A stretch of 64,000 bases of DNA from Flavobacterium sp. (lineage in GTDB: Bacteria > Bacteroidota > Bacteroidia > Flavobacteriales > Flavobacteriaceae): positions 1-64,000 of the forward strand of contig NZ_PNNA01000087.1 of assembly GCF_013823965.1 (NCBI RefSeq), in the 5' to 3' direction. The notes under the pieces are model-generated. The model saw only the letters and a program-made list of their open reading frames with translations. It was not told the origin of the DNA and made no database searches. The translations under genes and the position numbers were made by a program. Positions 1-8,314 of the stretch are shown in pieces (the first letter of the stretch is position 1; each line of letters opens with the position of its first letter).

Positions 1-1038
1 GCCTAATTTCATGGCCAGGTTTTTTTCCAATTCTTTTGTCAATCTATCTCTAATATGGCGAGAAGTTACAAATTTTCCTTCTTTACCAAAGAACGGAGAG
101 TCATTGATGGTAAACAACATACTCATTGTAGGCTCATCAATGGCAATGGTTTGCAAAGCTTCAGGATTGTCAAAACAAGCGATGGTATCACCAATTTCAA
201 AACCTTCAACTCCTATTATGGCACAAATATCTCCAGCAATTACTTCTTGCACTTTTTTACGGCCAAGACCTTCAAAAGTATGCAATTCTTTAATTCTTGA
301 TTTTGTTATTTTTCCGTCTCTTTTTACCAAAGAAATTGGCATTCCTTCTTTCAAGACCCCTCTTTCAAGACGACCAATGGCGATACGACCTGTAAAAGAA
401 GAGAAATCTAATGATGTAATCAACATTTGTGGCGTTCCTTCAGAAACTTTTGGAGCAGGAACGTTTTCTATTACCATATCCAATAAAGGCTCGATATTTT
501 CCGTGATAACATTGAAGTCATCAGACATCCAGTTGTTTTTGGCTGAACCATAAACCGTTGGAAAATCCAATTGCCATTCTTCTGCACCTAATTCGAACAT
601 TAAGTCGAAAACTTTTTCGTGAACTTCTTCAGGAGTACAGTTTTCTTTATCCACTTTATTAATTACTACACAAGGTTTTAGACCAAGGTCAAGTGCTTTT
701 TGCAACACAAAACGCGTTTGGGGCATTGGTCCCTCAAAAGCATCCACAAGAAGACAAACACCGTCAGCCATATTAAGAACACGCTCTACTTCTCCACCAA
801 AATCGGCGTGACCGGGAGTGTCAATAATATTGATTTTTGTTCCTTTATAAAGTACCGAAACATTTTTAGATGTAATTGTAATACCTCTTTCACGCTCCAA
901 GTCGTTGTTGTCAAGAATTAAGTCACCGGTGTTTTCGTTGTCACGAAATAAATGACAGTGATACATAATTTTATCAACCAAAGTGGTTTTACCGTGATCG
1001 ACGTGGGCAATAATTGCAATGTTTCTAATAGCTTCCAT
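1..1038 (-). CDS. typA: TypA/BipA ribosome-associated GTPase (3' part lies outside the window)
   Basis: The first 346 codons are present; the gene runs off the left edge, so the C-terminal half is not visible. TypA/BipA is a translational GTPase of the EF-G family that binds the ribosome and supports growth under stress and at low temperature. The start [20 protein letters not shown] carries the G1 loop (AHVDHGKT, about residues 11-18). The G3 motif DTPGHADF and the G4 motif NKVDK follow, and the domain II beta-barrel begins after about residue 200. The start is fixed by the conserved N-terminus and by a -7 promoter box (1058-1065) about 20 nt upstream. It is divergent from the histidine kinase gene. 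Confidence 0.96.
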   Translation of the reverse strand, partial: MEAIRNIAIIAHVDHGKTTLVDKIMYHCHLFRDNENTGDLILDNNDLERERGITITSKNVSVLYKGTKINIIDTPGHADFGGEVERVLNMADGVCLLVDAFEGPMPQTRFVLQKALDLGLKPCVVINKVDKENCTPEEVHEKVFDLMFELGAEEWQLDFPTVYGSAKNNWMSDDFNVITENIEPLLDMVIENVPAPKVSEGTPQMLITSLDFSSFTGRIAIGRLERGVLKEGMPISLVKRDGKITKSRIKELHTFEGLGRKKVQEVIAGDICAIIGVEGFEIGDTIACFDNPEALQTIAIDEPTMSMLFTINDSPFFGKEGKFVTSRHIRDRLTKELEKNLAMKLG

Positions 1039-1057
1039 CTGATTTTTTTTGAGGTTG

Positions 1058-1065
1058 CAAAGGTA
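1058..1065 (-). promoter_or_regulatory. Putative -7 box for typA
   Basis: On the minus strand this reads TACCTTTG, an exact match to the Bacteroidota -7 element TAnnTTTG, 19 nt before the typA start codon. I see no convincing -33 TTTG at the usual spacing. Confidence 0.5.
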
Positions 1066-1186
1066 CACTTTATTTTCATAAAAAAAATCTTTATGCAATA
1101 GTTTGCCTTTTCTTGACCTAAAAGCACTAAAACAAGCTATTTTAAATAAGTTTTGTTTGATGTTTAATAATTACCTTATAATTAAT

Positions 1187-1194
1187 TATATTTG
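1187..1194 (+). promoter_or_regulatory. Putative -7 box for the histidine kinase gene
   Basis: TATATTTG matches TAnnTTTG and ends 4 nt before the ATG at 1199. If it is used, transcription would start at or next to the start codon, giving a leaderless or nearly leaderless mRNA. The nearest TTTG (1156-1159) is 27 nt upstream, longer than usual. Confidence 0.4.
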
Positions 1195-1198
1195 AATA

Positions 1199-2911
1199 AT
1201 GAAAAACAGGACCAATCAAATAACCATAATCTATATTCTTATATCCTTATTGTTGGCTACTATTAGCCACAAAATGATTATAAAATATATTTCCCCGCAA
1301 TCCCTACCAATTGCTAATTTCATAAAAGACATCATCTTTATATTGGGTTCAGGAATAATTCTTAAATATCTTTTATACAAGAATGACATTCAAAACTCTA
1401 AAGTTTTTGAAAAACTCAAGAAAACAAACGATGAAATCAAAGAATCCAATGAAAGGTATGACATCGTATCAAAAGCGACCAGTGATACTATTTGGGATTG
1501 GAAAATACAAGAAGACAGCATGACTTGGAATAAAGGAATTGAAAAAATATTTGGATACAATAAAGAGCATGTAGGCAACAGTTCCGAATGGTGGTTTGAA
1601 AATATCCATCCAGAAGACAGTATCAAAATGTCCATAAAACTTTATTCTTTCATAGAACAAAAAACTGAAAAATGGCAAGATCAATATCGATTTAAGTGTG
1701 CCGATGGTTCTTATAAATATGTATTGGATAGAGGATTTATACTAAAGGATGAAAATGGTAAATCAGTGAGAATGATTGGAGCCATACAAGACATAACCAA
1801 ACAAAAAGAAGAAGAACAACGACTAAAACTCTTGGAAACCGTAATTACGCACACCAAAGATTCCGTAATTATTACCGAACCTGATTTATGTGACGGTAAC
1901 ATCCCTAAAATAGTATATGTCAATCCAGCATTTTCAGTCATGTCTGGATACGATTCGAATGAAATTATTGGAAAATCCCCAAACATCTTTAAAGGCCCGA
2001 ATTCTGATAGCCAAGAATACAGCAAACTAGTCAGCGCCATAAAAAACAAAAAAGAAAGCCAAGTAGAAACCATCAGTTATACAAAAAACAAAGAAGAATA
2101 CTGGGTAAACTTCTCTATGTTGCCTGTTTATAATTCAGATGGAGAACTTTCGCATTGGGTTTCCATACAAAGAGACATCACAGAACAGAAAAAACAAGAA
2201 GTAGAAAAAGAACAACTCATTCGGGAATTAACACAAAACAACAAAGATTTACAACAATTTTCTTACATAACTTCACACAATCTTAGAGCTCCGTTATCAA
2301 ACTTAACCGGATTATTAAATTTAATGGAAGACATTCCTGTTGAAAACGAAGAACTAAAAGAAATTTTGGATGGTTTCAATAAATCAACCCATTTATTAAA
2401 TGACACAATCAATGACTTGGTAAAAGTAATTATCATAAAGGACAACCCCTCCATCGAAAAAGAAAACCTTATGTTAAAGGATGTTTTTGAAGATGTTTTT
2501 AGTCAATTGGATTTTTTAATAGGTTTACACAAGCCAATAATAAAATTTAATTTTGAAGAAGTTTCCTTTTTAAACACGAACAAATCGTACTTGGAGAGTA
2601 TTCTATTGAACCTCTTGACTAATGCCATAAAATACAAATCTGAAACCCGAAAATTAAAAATACACATTACAGCCAATCAAATTGACGATAATGTCATTTT
2701 GATTTTTAAGGACAATGGCATTGGAATCAATTTAGAACGAAATAGAGATAAAATTTTTGGTCTTTATCAAAGATTCCACGACCACCCAGACAGCAAAGGA
2801 CTGGGCTTATATCTTGTTAAATCCCAAGTGGAAACCATGGGAGGAACCATCAACTTGGAGAGCAAAGTAGATGTTGGAACCACATTCACATTAACATTTA
2901 AAAATAAATAA
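1199..2911 (+). CDS. Membrane PAS-PAS sensor histidine kinase
   Basis: This 570-residue sensor kinase has two predicted membrane helices (about residues 7-25 and 40-59), a short linker, and two PAS domains (about 86-205 and 210-335). A histidine phospho-acceptor helix and a HATPase domain follow. The H-box reads SHNLRAPLSN with His360 as the likely phosphorylated residue; Asn replaces the usual Glu/Asp after His. The ATPase part shows the N-box NLLTNAIKYK and G-boxes DNGIGI and GLGLYL. The second PAS resembles LOV domains in layout but lacks their reactive Cys. The response regulator begins 5 nt downstream, so the two probably form a pair. The signal sensed cannot be read from sequence. Confidence 0.9.
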   Translation: MKNRTNQITIIYILISLLLATISHKMIIKYISPQSLPIANFIKDIIFILGSGIILKYLLYKNDIQNSKVFEKLKKTNDEIKESNERYDIVSKATSDTIWDWKIQEDSMTWNKGIEKIFGYNKEHVGNSSEWWFENIHPEDSIKMSIKLYSFIEQKTEKWQDQYRFKCADGSYKYVLDRGFILKDENGKSVRMIGAIQDITKQKEEEQRLKLLETVITHTKDSVIITEPDLCDGNIPKIVYVNPAFSVMSGYDSNEIIGKSPNIFKGPNSDSQEYSKLVSAIKNKKESQVETISYTKNKEEYWVNFSMLPVYNSDGELSHWVSIQRDITEQKKQEVEKEQLIRELTQNNKDLQQFSYITSHNLRAPLSNLTGLLNLMEDIPVENEELKEILDGFNKSTHLLNDTINDLVKVIIIKDNPSIEKENLMLKDVFEDVFSQLDFLIGLHKPIIKFNFEEVSFLNTNKSYLESILLNLLTNAIKYKSETRKLKIHITANQIDDNVILIFKDNGIGINLERNRDKIFGLYQRFHDHPDSKGLGLYLVKSQVETMGGTINLESKVDVGTTFTLTFKNK

Positions 2912-2916
2912 TAAAT

Positions 2917-3324
2917 ATGCTTGATTCAATTTTATTCATTGATGACGACCCCATAACACTGATGTTATGCAAAATGGTGACTAAAAAAGCCTCGTTTTCA
3001 AATGAAATAGCTACTTCAAAAAATGGAGAAGAAGCCCTTCAATATTTCGATACACTCAAAGAGATTGGTCCCAACAACGAGTTGAAGAAGCAGCCTCAAT
3101 TAATTTTTTTGGATTTAAACATGCCAGTAATGGGAGGTTGGGAGTTTCTGGAAAGTTTCAGCACTTCAGAGTATGATGATTACAACAAGACAAAAGTCAT
3201 TATTCTTTCCTCGACAATTGATCCGGAAGATTTAGAAAAATCAAAAAAATACCCAATGGTTATTGATTTTTTGTCAAAACCCATTTCGCAAGAAATGCTC
3301 GAATATGTAAAGGGCATAATTTAA
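2917..3324 (+). CDS. Single-domain response regulator (CheY-like)
   Basis: The 135-residue protein is a receiver domain with no output domain. Acidic pocket D9-D10-D11, phospho-acceptor Asp66 (in FLDLNMP), Ser98/Ser99 and Lys121 (in SKP) are all in place, so it should be phosphorylatable. It is 5 nt after the PAS histidine kinase and probably co-transcribed with it. Such stand-alone receivers act through protein binding or as phosphorelay intermediates; the partner is unknown. The gene is followed by a strong hairpin terminator. Confidence 0.92.
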   Translation: MLDSILFIDDDPITLMLCKMVTKKASFSNEIATSKNGEEALQYFDTLKEIGPNNELKKQPQLIFLDLNMPVMGGWEFLESFSTSEYDDYNKTKVIILSSTIDPEDLEKSKKYPMVIDFLSKPISQEMLEYVKGII

Positions 3325-3341
3325 CAATAACACATAAAAAA

Positions 3342-3368
3342 AGCTCTCATTTCTGAGAGCTTTTTTTT
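3342..3368. terminator. Bidirectional intrinsic terminator between the response regulator and rpsT
   Basis: An 8-bp stem AGCTCTCA/TGAGAGCT (3342-3349 with 3354-3361) and a 4-nt loop are flanked by an A run on the left and a T run on the right. It can therefore terminate both the plus-strand kinase operon and the minus-strand rpsT transcript. Confidence 0.9.
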
Positions 3369-3388
3369 AATGATATAAGTTGCAAATA

Positions 3389-3640
3389 TTACAATTTAGC
3401 AACATGTTTCGTTAATTTAGACTTTAAATTAGACGCTTTGTTATCATGAATGATATTCTTTTTAGCTAATTTATCTATCATTGAGATTACGCTTGATAAT
3501 TTTGAAGTAGCATCTGCTTTATCTGTAGCTAATCTTAATGCTTTAATTGCATTACGAGTAGTTTTGTGTTGGTATCTGTTTAATACTCTTCTTTTCTCGT
3601 TACTTCTAATTCTTTTTAATGCTGACTTGTGATTTGCCAT
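3389..3640 (-). CDS. rpsT: 30S ribosomal protein S20
   Basis: This 83-residue, very basic protein begins MANHKSALKRIRSNEKRRVLN, typical of S20. S20 binds 16S rRNA early in 30S assembly. Length and start agree with the family. It lies downstream of two tRNA-Glu genes on the same strand and may share their transcript; I found no separate promoter box immediately upstream. It ends just before the bidirectional terminator at 3342-3368. Confidence 0.97.
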   Translation of the reverse strand: MANHKSALKRIRSNEKRRVLNRYQHKTTRNAIKALRLATDKADATSKLSSVISMIDKLAKKNIIHDNKASNLKSKLTKHVAKL

Positions 3641-3797
3641 TTTTTCTTTTATTTTTAATTGTAATAATTATTATAAACTATCAGTTAAAAAAGAAAAACC
3701 TCCCACAATTGTTTTTACAATCACTTTGGTTTTAACTAATAAAATAAAAACAGGAGACACCAATCTTTATTTTATAAAACTTATTTACAACTAATTG

Positions 3798-3869
3798 TAG
3801 TCCGTGGGGGAATCGAACCCCCCTTACCAGGATGAAAACCTGGCGTCCTAACCGATAGACGAACGGACC
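3798..3869 (-). tRNA. tRNA-Glu (TTC), second copy in transcription order
   Basis: A 72-nt cloverleaf folds with acceptor GGTCCGT/ACGGACT, a 4-bp D stem, anticodon stem CCAGG/CCTGG with loop TTTTCAT (anticodon TTC), and T arm GGGGG-TTCGATT-CCCCC. Discriminator base A73; the CCA end is not encoded. The copy at 3917-3988 is identical apart from one compensated acceptor pair. Confidence 0.97.
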
Positions 3870-3916
3870 ATTATGCTTATATTTTCAAATATTTATACTC
3901 ATTTTGATGAGTTTTG

Positions 3917-3988
3917 TAGTCCCTGGGGGAATCGAACCCCCCTTACCAGGATGAAAACCTGGCGTCCTAACCGATAGACGAAGGGACC
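3917..3988 (-). tRNA. tRNA-Glu (TTC), first copy in transcription order
   Basis: A 72-nt cloverleaf with acceptor GGTCCCT/AGGGACT and anticodon TTC. Body, loops and arms equal the neighbouring copy; only acceptor pair 6-67 differs (C-G here, G-C there). The two genes are 47 nt apart and follow one promoter at 4008-4037. Confidence 0.97.
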
Positions 3989-4007
3989 TACTTGCGTATT
4001 GCGGATG

Positions 4008-4037
4008 CAAAAATACAACTATTTTCTATTCGCACAA
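4008..4037 (-). promoter_or_regulatory. Promoter for the tRNA-Glu pair
   Basis: On the minus strand: TTG (4035-4037), a 19-nt spacer, then TATTTTTG (4008-4015). This fits the Bacteroidota housekeeping promoter. The -7 box lies 19 nt before the first tRNA. Confidence 0.7.
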
Positions 4038-4065
4038 TAGCTGAAGTATGTTTTTTTGTTTTTTT

Positions 4066-5544
4066 TTAATAAGCCTTCGCAAACAACACCCTTCCAACCG
4101 ATGAATTACCAGTAAAAACGCAGCTTCCCGCCTCTTCTACTCTATCCAAAGGAACACATCTTATGGTTGCTTTAGTAATTTCCTTGATCTTTTCTTCCGT
4201 CTCTGCCGTACCATCCCAATGTGCTGAAACAAAGCCTCCTTCGCCGTTTAAAACTGTTTTAAACTCCTCAAAACTGTTTACTTCGGTGATGTGGGAATTT
4301 CTGTAATCCAAAGCTTTTTGGAACAAATCTTTTTGAATTTGCGCCAACAAATCGCTTATGTAAGTCACGATTCCGTCTTTAGTAACCACTTCTTTGGACA
4401 AAGTATCCCTTCTAGCCACCTCAAAAGTTCCATTTTCTAAATCTTTTGGACCTACTGCAATTCGAACCGGCACACCTTTCAATTCCCATTCTGCAAATTT
4501 AAATCCTGGTTTCTGGGTTGTTCTATTGTCAAATTTCACGGAAATATTTAGTTTCTTGAATTCCGAAACCAATTCATTCACAACAATGGAGATTTCATTC
4601 AATTGTTCCTCCGTTTTATAGATGGGAACAATTACCACCTGAATTGGTGCCAAAGTAGGAGGCAAAACCAATCCTTGATCATCGGAATGTGTCATCACCA
4701 ATGCTCCCATCAATCGAGTGGAAACTCCCCAAGAAGTTCCCCAAACGTGTTCTTGTTTCCCTTCTGCATTGGCAAATTTCACGTCAAAAGCCTTAGCAAA
4801 ATTCTGCCCCAAGAAATGTGAAGTTCCAGCCTGCAAAGCTTTTCCGTCCTGCATTAAAGCTTCAATGCAATAGGTTTCTTCGGCTCCAGCAAAACGTTCT
4901 GTTTCGGTTTTCAATCCTTTTATCACTGGAATTGCCATAAAATTTTCGGCAAAATCGGCATATACATTCATCATTTTTTCAGATTCTTCAACCGCTTCTG
5001 CTTTTGTTGCATGTGCCGTATGTCCTTCTTGCCACAAGAATTCGGCTGTTCTAAGAAACAATCGTGTTCTCATTTCCCATCGCACAACATTGGCCCATTG
5101 GTTTATCAGCAACGGTAAATCTCTGTAGGATTGAACCCAGCCTTTATAAGTTGACCAAATTATGGCTTCACTTGTGGGACGAACGATTAATTCTTCTTCC
5201 AATTTTGCATTGGGATCAACCATTAACTTGCCTGGATTATCAGCATCGTTTTTTAATCTATAGTGAGTCACGATGGCACATTCTTTGGCAAAACCTTCCG
5301 CATTTTTCTCTTCAGCCTCAAACATGCTTTTGGGAACGAACAAAGGAAAATAAGCGTTTTGATGTCCTGTTTCTTTGAACATTCTATCTAATTCTGCTTG
5401 CATTTTTTCCCAGATTGCATAACCATAAGGTTTGATAACCATACAGCCTCTAACTCCTGAATTTTCAGCCAAATCGGCTTTTACAACCAGCTCATTATAC
5501 CATTTTGAATAATCTTCTGCTCGTGTGGTAAGGTTCTTGCTCAT
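4066..5544 (-). CDS. proS: Prolyl-tRNA synthetase, archaeal/eukaryotic-like type
   Basis: This 492-residue cytoplasmic enzyme charges tRNA-Pro. It has class II synthetase motifs ([15 protein letters not shown] and [21 protein letters not shown]), an anticodon-binding domain, and the short C-terminal domain ending in Tyr (LFAKAY) that marks the archaeal-type enzyme. An in-frame ATG exists at 5601. The start [16 protein letters not shown] at 5544 is preferred because it matches the family and because the -7 box at 5599-5606 puts transcription start downstream of 5601. In the C-terminal domain only one of the four zinc cysteines expected for this type is seen (GSCVFTG). Confidence 0.95.
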   Translation of the reverse strand: MSKNLTTRAEDYSKWYNELVVKADLAENSGVRGCMVIKPYGYAIWEKMQAELDRMFKETGHQNAYFPLFVPKSMFEAEEKNAEGFAKECAIVTHYRLKNDADNPGKLMVDPNAKLEEELIVRPTSEAIIWSTYKGWVQSYRDLPLLINQWANVVRWEMRTRLFLRTAEFLWQEGHTAHATKAEAVEESEKMMNVYADFAENFMAIPVIKGLKTETERFAGAEETYCIEALMQDGKALQAGTSHFLGQNFAKAFDVKFANAEGKQEHVWGTSWGVSTRLMGALVMTHSDDQGLVLPPTLAPIQVVIVPIYKTEEQLNEISIVVNELVSEFKKLNISVKFDNRTTQKPGFKFAEWELKGVPVRIAVGPKDLENGTFEVARRDTLSKEVVTKDGIVTYISDLLAQIQKDLFQKALDYRNSHITEVNSFEEFKTVLNGEGGFVSAHWDGTAETEEKIKEITKATIRCVPLDRVEEAGSCVFTGNSSVGRVLFAKAY

Positions 5545-5598
5545 ATTGAATAGTTTGGCACAAATTTTGTTTTTATTTTTTTTAACTGAATAGTTCAG

Positions 5599-5626
5599 CA
5601 AAACTAACTATTTTTGTAATGTGCAA
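5599..5626 (-). promoter_or_regulatory. proS promoter
   Basis: Minus strand: TTG (5624-5626), 17-nt spacer, TAGTTTTG (5599-5606). Transcription would start near 5593, about 50 nt before the proS ATG. The box lies 2 nt from a plus-strand -7 box. Confidence 0.65.
5609..5616 (+). promoter_or_regulatory. Putative -7 box for the Tyr/Gly-repeat lipoprotein
   Basis: TATTTTTG matches TAnnTTTG, 30 nt before the ATG at 5647. No clear -33 box. It abuts the divergent proS -7 box, so the two promoters probably cannot be occupied at once. Confidence 0.45.
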
Positions 5627-5646
5627 CAATAAAATATCCCACAGAT

Positions 5647-6555
5647 ATGAAAACTAATATTTTTTTCTCCCGAAATGCTGCCTTTTATTCATTAATTGGA
5701 TTTTTAAGCCTTCTTGCAGCATCATGTGGTTCGTATCAAAATAGTTCCTATTATGATACCGATGGAATATATGGAAATACCGAAAAAGAAGTTCAGGAAA
5801 TTTCAAGCAATCGTTATAAAGAATATTTTAAATCTTTGCAAACCGAAAATAACATCACTAACGACACTGTTCAAGTTTCAAATCAAGACTATCCTAGCTG
5901 GGGAAGCAATCCCACAACAACTTCTGTAAATATATATACTGAACCTTGGAGTATGTCTATTGGTTTTGGTCTCGGTTTTAACTATCCTTATTATGGCTAT
6001 GGTTATGGATGGGGCTATCCTTATTATGGATACAGTTGGGACTATCCTTATTATGGTTATGGATGGGGTTATCCTTATTATGGATACGGCTATCCTTATT
6101 ACGGCTACGGTTATCCTCACTATGGACACGGCTATCCTTATTATGGATATAGCTACAACAATAATTATTCTTATAATTCCAGTCGAAGAGGTTCTTCTTA
6201 TGCCAATGGAGTTTATGGCAATAATAGATATTCTCAAAATCCTGCCAACACTACCACCAGAGGAACGAACTACACTAATTTTAGAAGAGGTTCCACAAAT
6301 AGCAGGACAAGAGACGATTCTTCATTTATGACGAGAGATTATTCAACGTCTCAAAATAATACTTCGGCACGAACAAGAACGAATGCCAATACAAACACCA
6401 ATGTAAACACTAACAGTTCCAGAAGCCAAAACTATACTCCCACAAGATCCTATAGCCCAAGTTCAAACAGCAATTACAGTAGCGGAAGATCATCTGGCGG
6501 CGGCGGAACATACAGTGGCGGCGGAAGATCAACAGGTGGCGGTGGAAGAAGATAA
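5647..6555 (+). CDS. Lipoprotein with Tyr/Gly-rich tandem repeats
   Basis: This 302-residue protein has a lipoprotein signal (LLAASC, Cys27), a short polar N-terminal region, then a segment of YPYYGYG-type repeats (about residues 113-169). The C-terminal half is rich in Ser, Asn, Thr and Arg and ends in a Gly/Ser tail (GGGGR-type). No catalytic domain is visible and I cannot assign a function. The composition suggests a flexible or self-associating envelope component. The DNA of the repeat is a minisatellite. A long antisense frame within the repeat is a by-product of the periodic sequence. The outer-membrane barrel gene begins 50 nt downstream. Confidence 0.8.
   Translation: MKTNIFFSRNAAFYSLIGFLSLLAASCGSYQNSSYYDTDGIYGNTEKEVQEISSNRYKEYFKSLQTENNITNDTVQVSNQDYPSWGSNPTTTSVNIYTEPWSMSIGFGLGFNYPYYGYGYGWGYPYYGYSWDYPYYGYGWGYPYYGYGYPYYGYGYPHYGHGYPYYGYSYNNNYSYNSSRRGSSYANGVYGNNRYSQNPANTTTRGTNYTNFRRGSTNSRTRDDSSFMTRDYSTSQNNTSARTRTNANTNTNVNTNSSRSQNYTPTRSYSPSSNSNYSSGRSSGGGGTYSGGGRSTGGGGRR
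5983..6153 (+). repeat. In-frame minisatellite encoding YPYYGYG-type repeats
   Basis: Seven units begin TATCCT(T/C)A and continue TTA/CTATGG; unit lengths vary from 21 to 33 nt, always a multiple of three. Gain or loss of units would change protein length without shifting frame. Confidence 0.9.
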
Positions 6556-6605
6556 TTACTTTTAAGTTTTGTAAAATAAAAAAGACAACTCTAATCAAAC
6601 TAAAC

Positions 6606-8111
6606 ATGAAAAAATACATATTCCTGCTATTTGCCGGTTTCACTTTCAGCGCTGCACAATCACAAGAAATAATCGACGCTGTTCGTTATGCACAAGACAA
6701 TTTAAGCGGAACGGCACGTTTTAGAGCTATGGGCGGAGCGTTTGGAGCTCTTGGCGGTGATTTATCCTCAATAAACATAAATCCGGCAGGTTCTGCCGTT
6801 TTTTCAAACAACCAAATTGCAGCAACCTTAAGCAATTTTAACGTAAAAAATAATTCCAATTATTTCGGAACCAATACTTCGATTAGCGATAATTCTTTCG
6901 ATCTGAATCAAATTGGAGGTGTATTCGTTTTCAAAAACCAAAATTCAAATAACAACTGGAAAAAAATCTCCTTTTCAATAAATTACGAAAACACGAATAA
7001 TTTTGATAATTCCATCTTTTCTTCCGGTGTGAACCCAACAAATTCAGTTGATGGCTATTTTTTAAGTTATGCAAATGGCGTGCCTCTAAGTGTTTTGGAC
7101 AACTCCAATTATGGAGAACTAGATAACGGTGGACAACAAGCTTTTTTGGGTTACCAAGCCTATATAATCAATCCTGTTGACAACACAAATCCGAATAATT
7201 CACAATATGTTTCGAACGTAACTTCGGGAGGAAATTATTATCAAGAAAACGGTATTTACACTAATGGATACAACGGAAAATTATCCTTCAACATGGCCTC
7301 TTCTTATCAAGACAAATTGTATTTCGGGATAAACTTAAATTCGCATTTCACTGATTTCTATCGTTCTACCAGTTTTTACGAAAGAAACAACAACCCTTTG
7401 GGTCTCGATTATACCGTGAAAAATTTACGTTTTGACAATAATTTATATACCTACGGAACAGGATTTTCTTTTCAAATAGGGGTTATTGGAAAAGTCACTA
7501 CCAATACACGTTTAGGATTAGCATATGAATCGCCAACTTGGTACAACTTAAGCGATGAATTTTCTCAAAATTTAGCTGCCGTGAGTGCCAATTCAGGAGG
7601 ACAATTACCTGCAGATGTAGTCGATCCACAACTTGTCAATTATTATGCACCATACAAATTACAAACTCCAAGCAAGTTTACGGGAAGTTTTGCCCAGATT
7701 TTTGGAAAAACTGGATTAATTAGTATTGATTATTCTATAAAAAATTATGGAAACACTAAATTTCAACCCAAAAATGATGTCTATTATAGAGGCTTGAACA
7801 GCGAAATGAACAACATTCTCAGCACTTCGGGTGAATTAAGAATTGGTGCCGAATACAAAATCAAGGAATGGAGTCTTAGAGGCGGATATCGTTTTGAAGA
7901 AGGTCCATACAAAAACTCAAATACAATAGGTGATTTGAACAGTTTTTCTGGAGGATTGGGCTATAACTTTGGCGTATTCAAATTAGACGTTGCTTATGCT
8001 TATGCAGAAAGAAATTCGCAACAAGGATTTTTTACCCAAGGATTTACTGATGGAGCCAAAATCAATACCAAAAACAATAACGTTTCAATGACCTTGTTGT
8101 TTGAATTGTAA
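6606..8111 (+). CDS. OmpP1/FadL-like outer-membrane beta-barrel protein
   Basis: This 501-residue protein starts with a signal peptide (MKKYIFLLFAGFTFSAAQSQ). The N-terminal region then reads like the FadL/OmpP1 family: RAMGGAFGALGGDLSSININPAG, the hatch-like segment with conserved NPAG. The rest alternates polar and hydrophobic residues with many aromatic girdle residues, ending in MTLLFEL, as expected of an outer-membrane barrel. FadL relatives carry hydrophobic substrates across the outer membrane; the substrate here is unknown. It follows the repeat lipoprotein on the same strand and is followed by a hairpin terminator. Confidence 0.88.
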   Translation: MKKYIFLLFAGFTFSAAQSQEIIDAVRYAQDNLSGTARFRAMGGAFGALGGDLSSININPAGSAVFSNNQIAATLSNFNVKNNSNYFGTNTSISDNSFDLNQIGGVFVFKNQNSNNNWKKISFSINYENTNNFDNSIFSSGVNPTNSVDGYFLSYANGVPLSVLDNSNYGELDNGGQQAFLGYQAYIINPVDNTNPNNSQYVSNVTSGGNYYQENGIYTNGYNGKLSFNMASSYQDKLYFGINLNSHFTDFYRSTSFYERNNNPLGLDYTVKNLRFDNNLYTYGTGFSFQIGVIGKVTTNTRLGLAYESPTWYNLSDEFSQNLAAVSANSGGQLPADVVDPQLVNYYAPYKLQTPSKFTGSFAQIFGKTGLISIDYSIKNYGNTKFQPKNDVYYRGLNSEMNNILSTSGELRIGAEYKIKEWSLRGGYRFEEGPYKNSNTIGDLNSFSGGLGYNFGVFKLDVAYAYAERNSQQGFFTQGFTDGAKINTKNNNVSMTLLFEL

Positions 8112-8134
8112 AATATCAAACATTAATTTAACAG

Positions 8135-8163
8135 AAAGCCATTTCATTTGAAGTGGTTTTTTT
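8135..8163 (+). terminator. Intrinsic terminator after the FadL-like gene
   Basis: Stem CCATTTC/GAAGTGG with a 4-nt loop (8139-8156), extended by AAA/TTT pairing and followed by a run of seven T. It sits 28 nt after the stop codon. Confidence 0.75.
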
Positions 8164-8249
8164 GTTAAAAAATATACGAATAAACTTAGGCAAAAAACAA
8201 AAAAGATTGTACTGAATAGTAGTAGTGAACATTCCTAAAAAAATAAAGG

Positions 8250-8282
8250 TTTGTACTTCTTAAAATAAAAATTGTAATTTTG
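8250..8282 (+). promoter_or_regulatory. rimO promoter
   Basis: TTTG (8250-8253), a 21-nt spacer and TAATTTTG (8275-8282) form a good Bacteroidota promoter. The -7 box lies 32 nt before the rimO ATG. Confidence 0.75.
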
Positions 8283-8314
8283 CAAAATTCCCAAATTATA
8301 GGGATTATAAATCT

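Noticed and set aside
11..553. 180-codon plus-strand frame opposite typA
   Set aside because: It is antisense to an unmistakable TypA coding sequence.
5878..6331. Long frames on both strands (119 and 123 codons) within the Tyr/Gly repeat
   Set aside because: They arise from the periodic codons of the repeat; their products are low-complexity Ile/Thr or Met/Ile strings.
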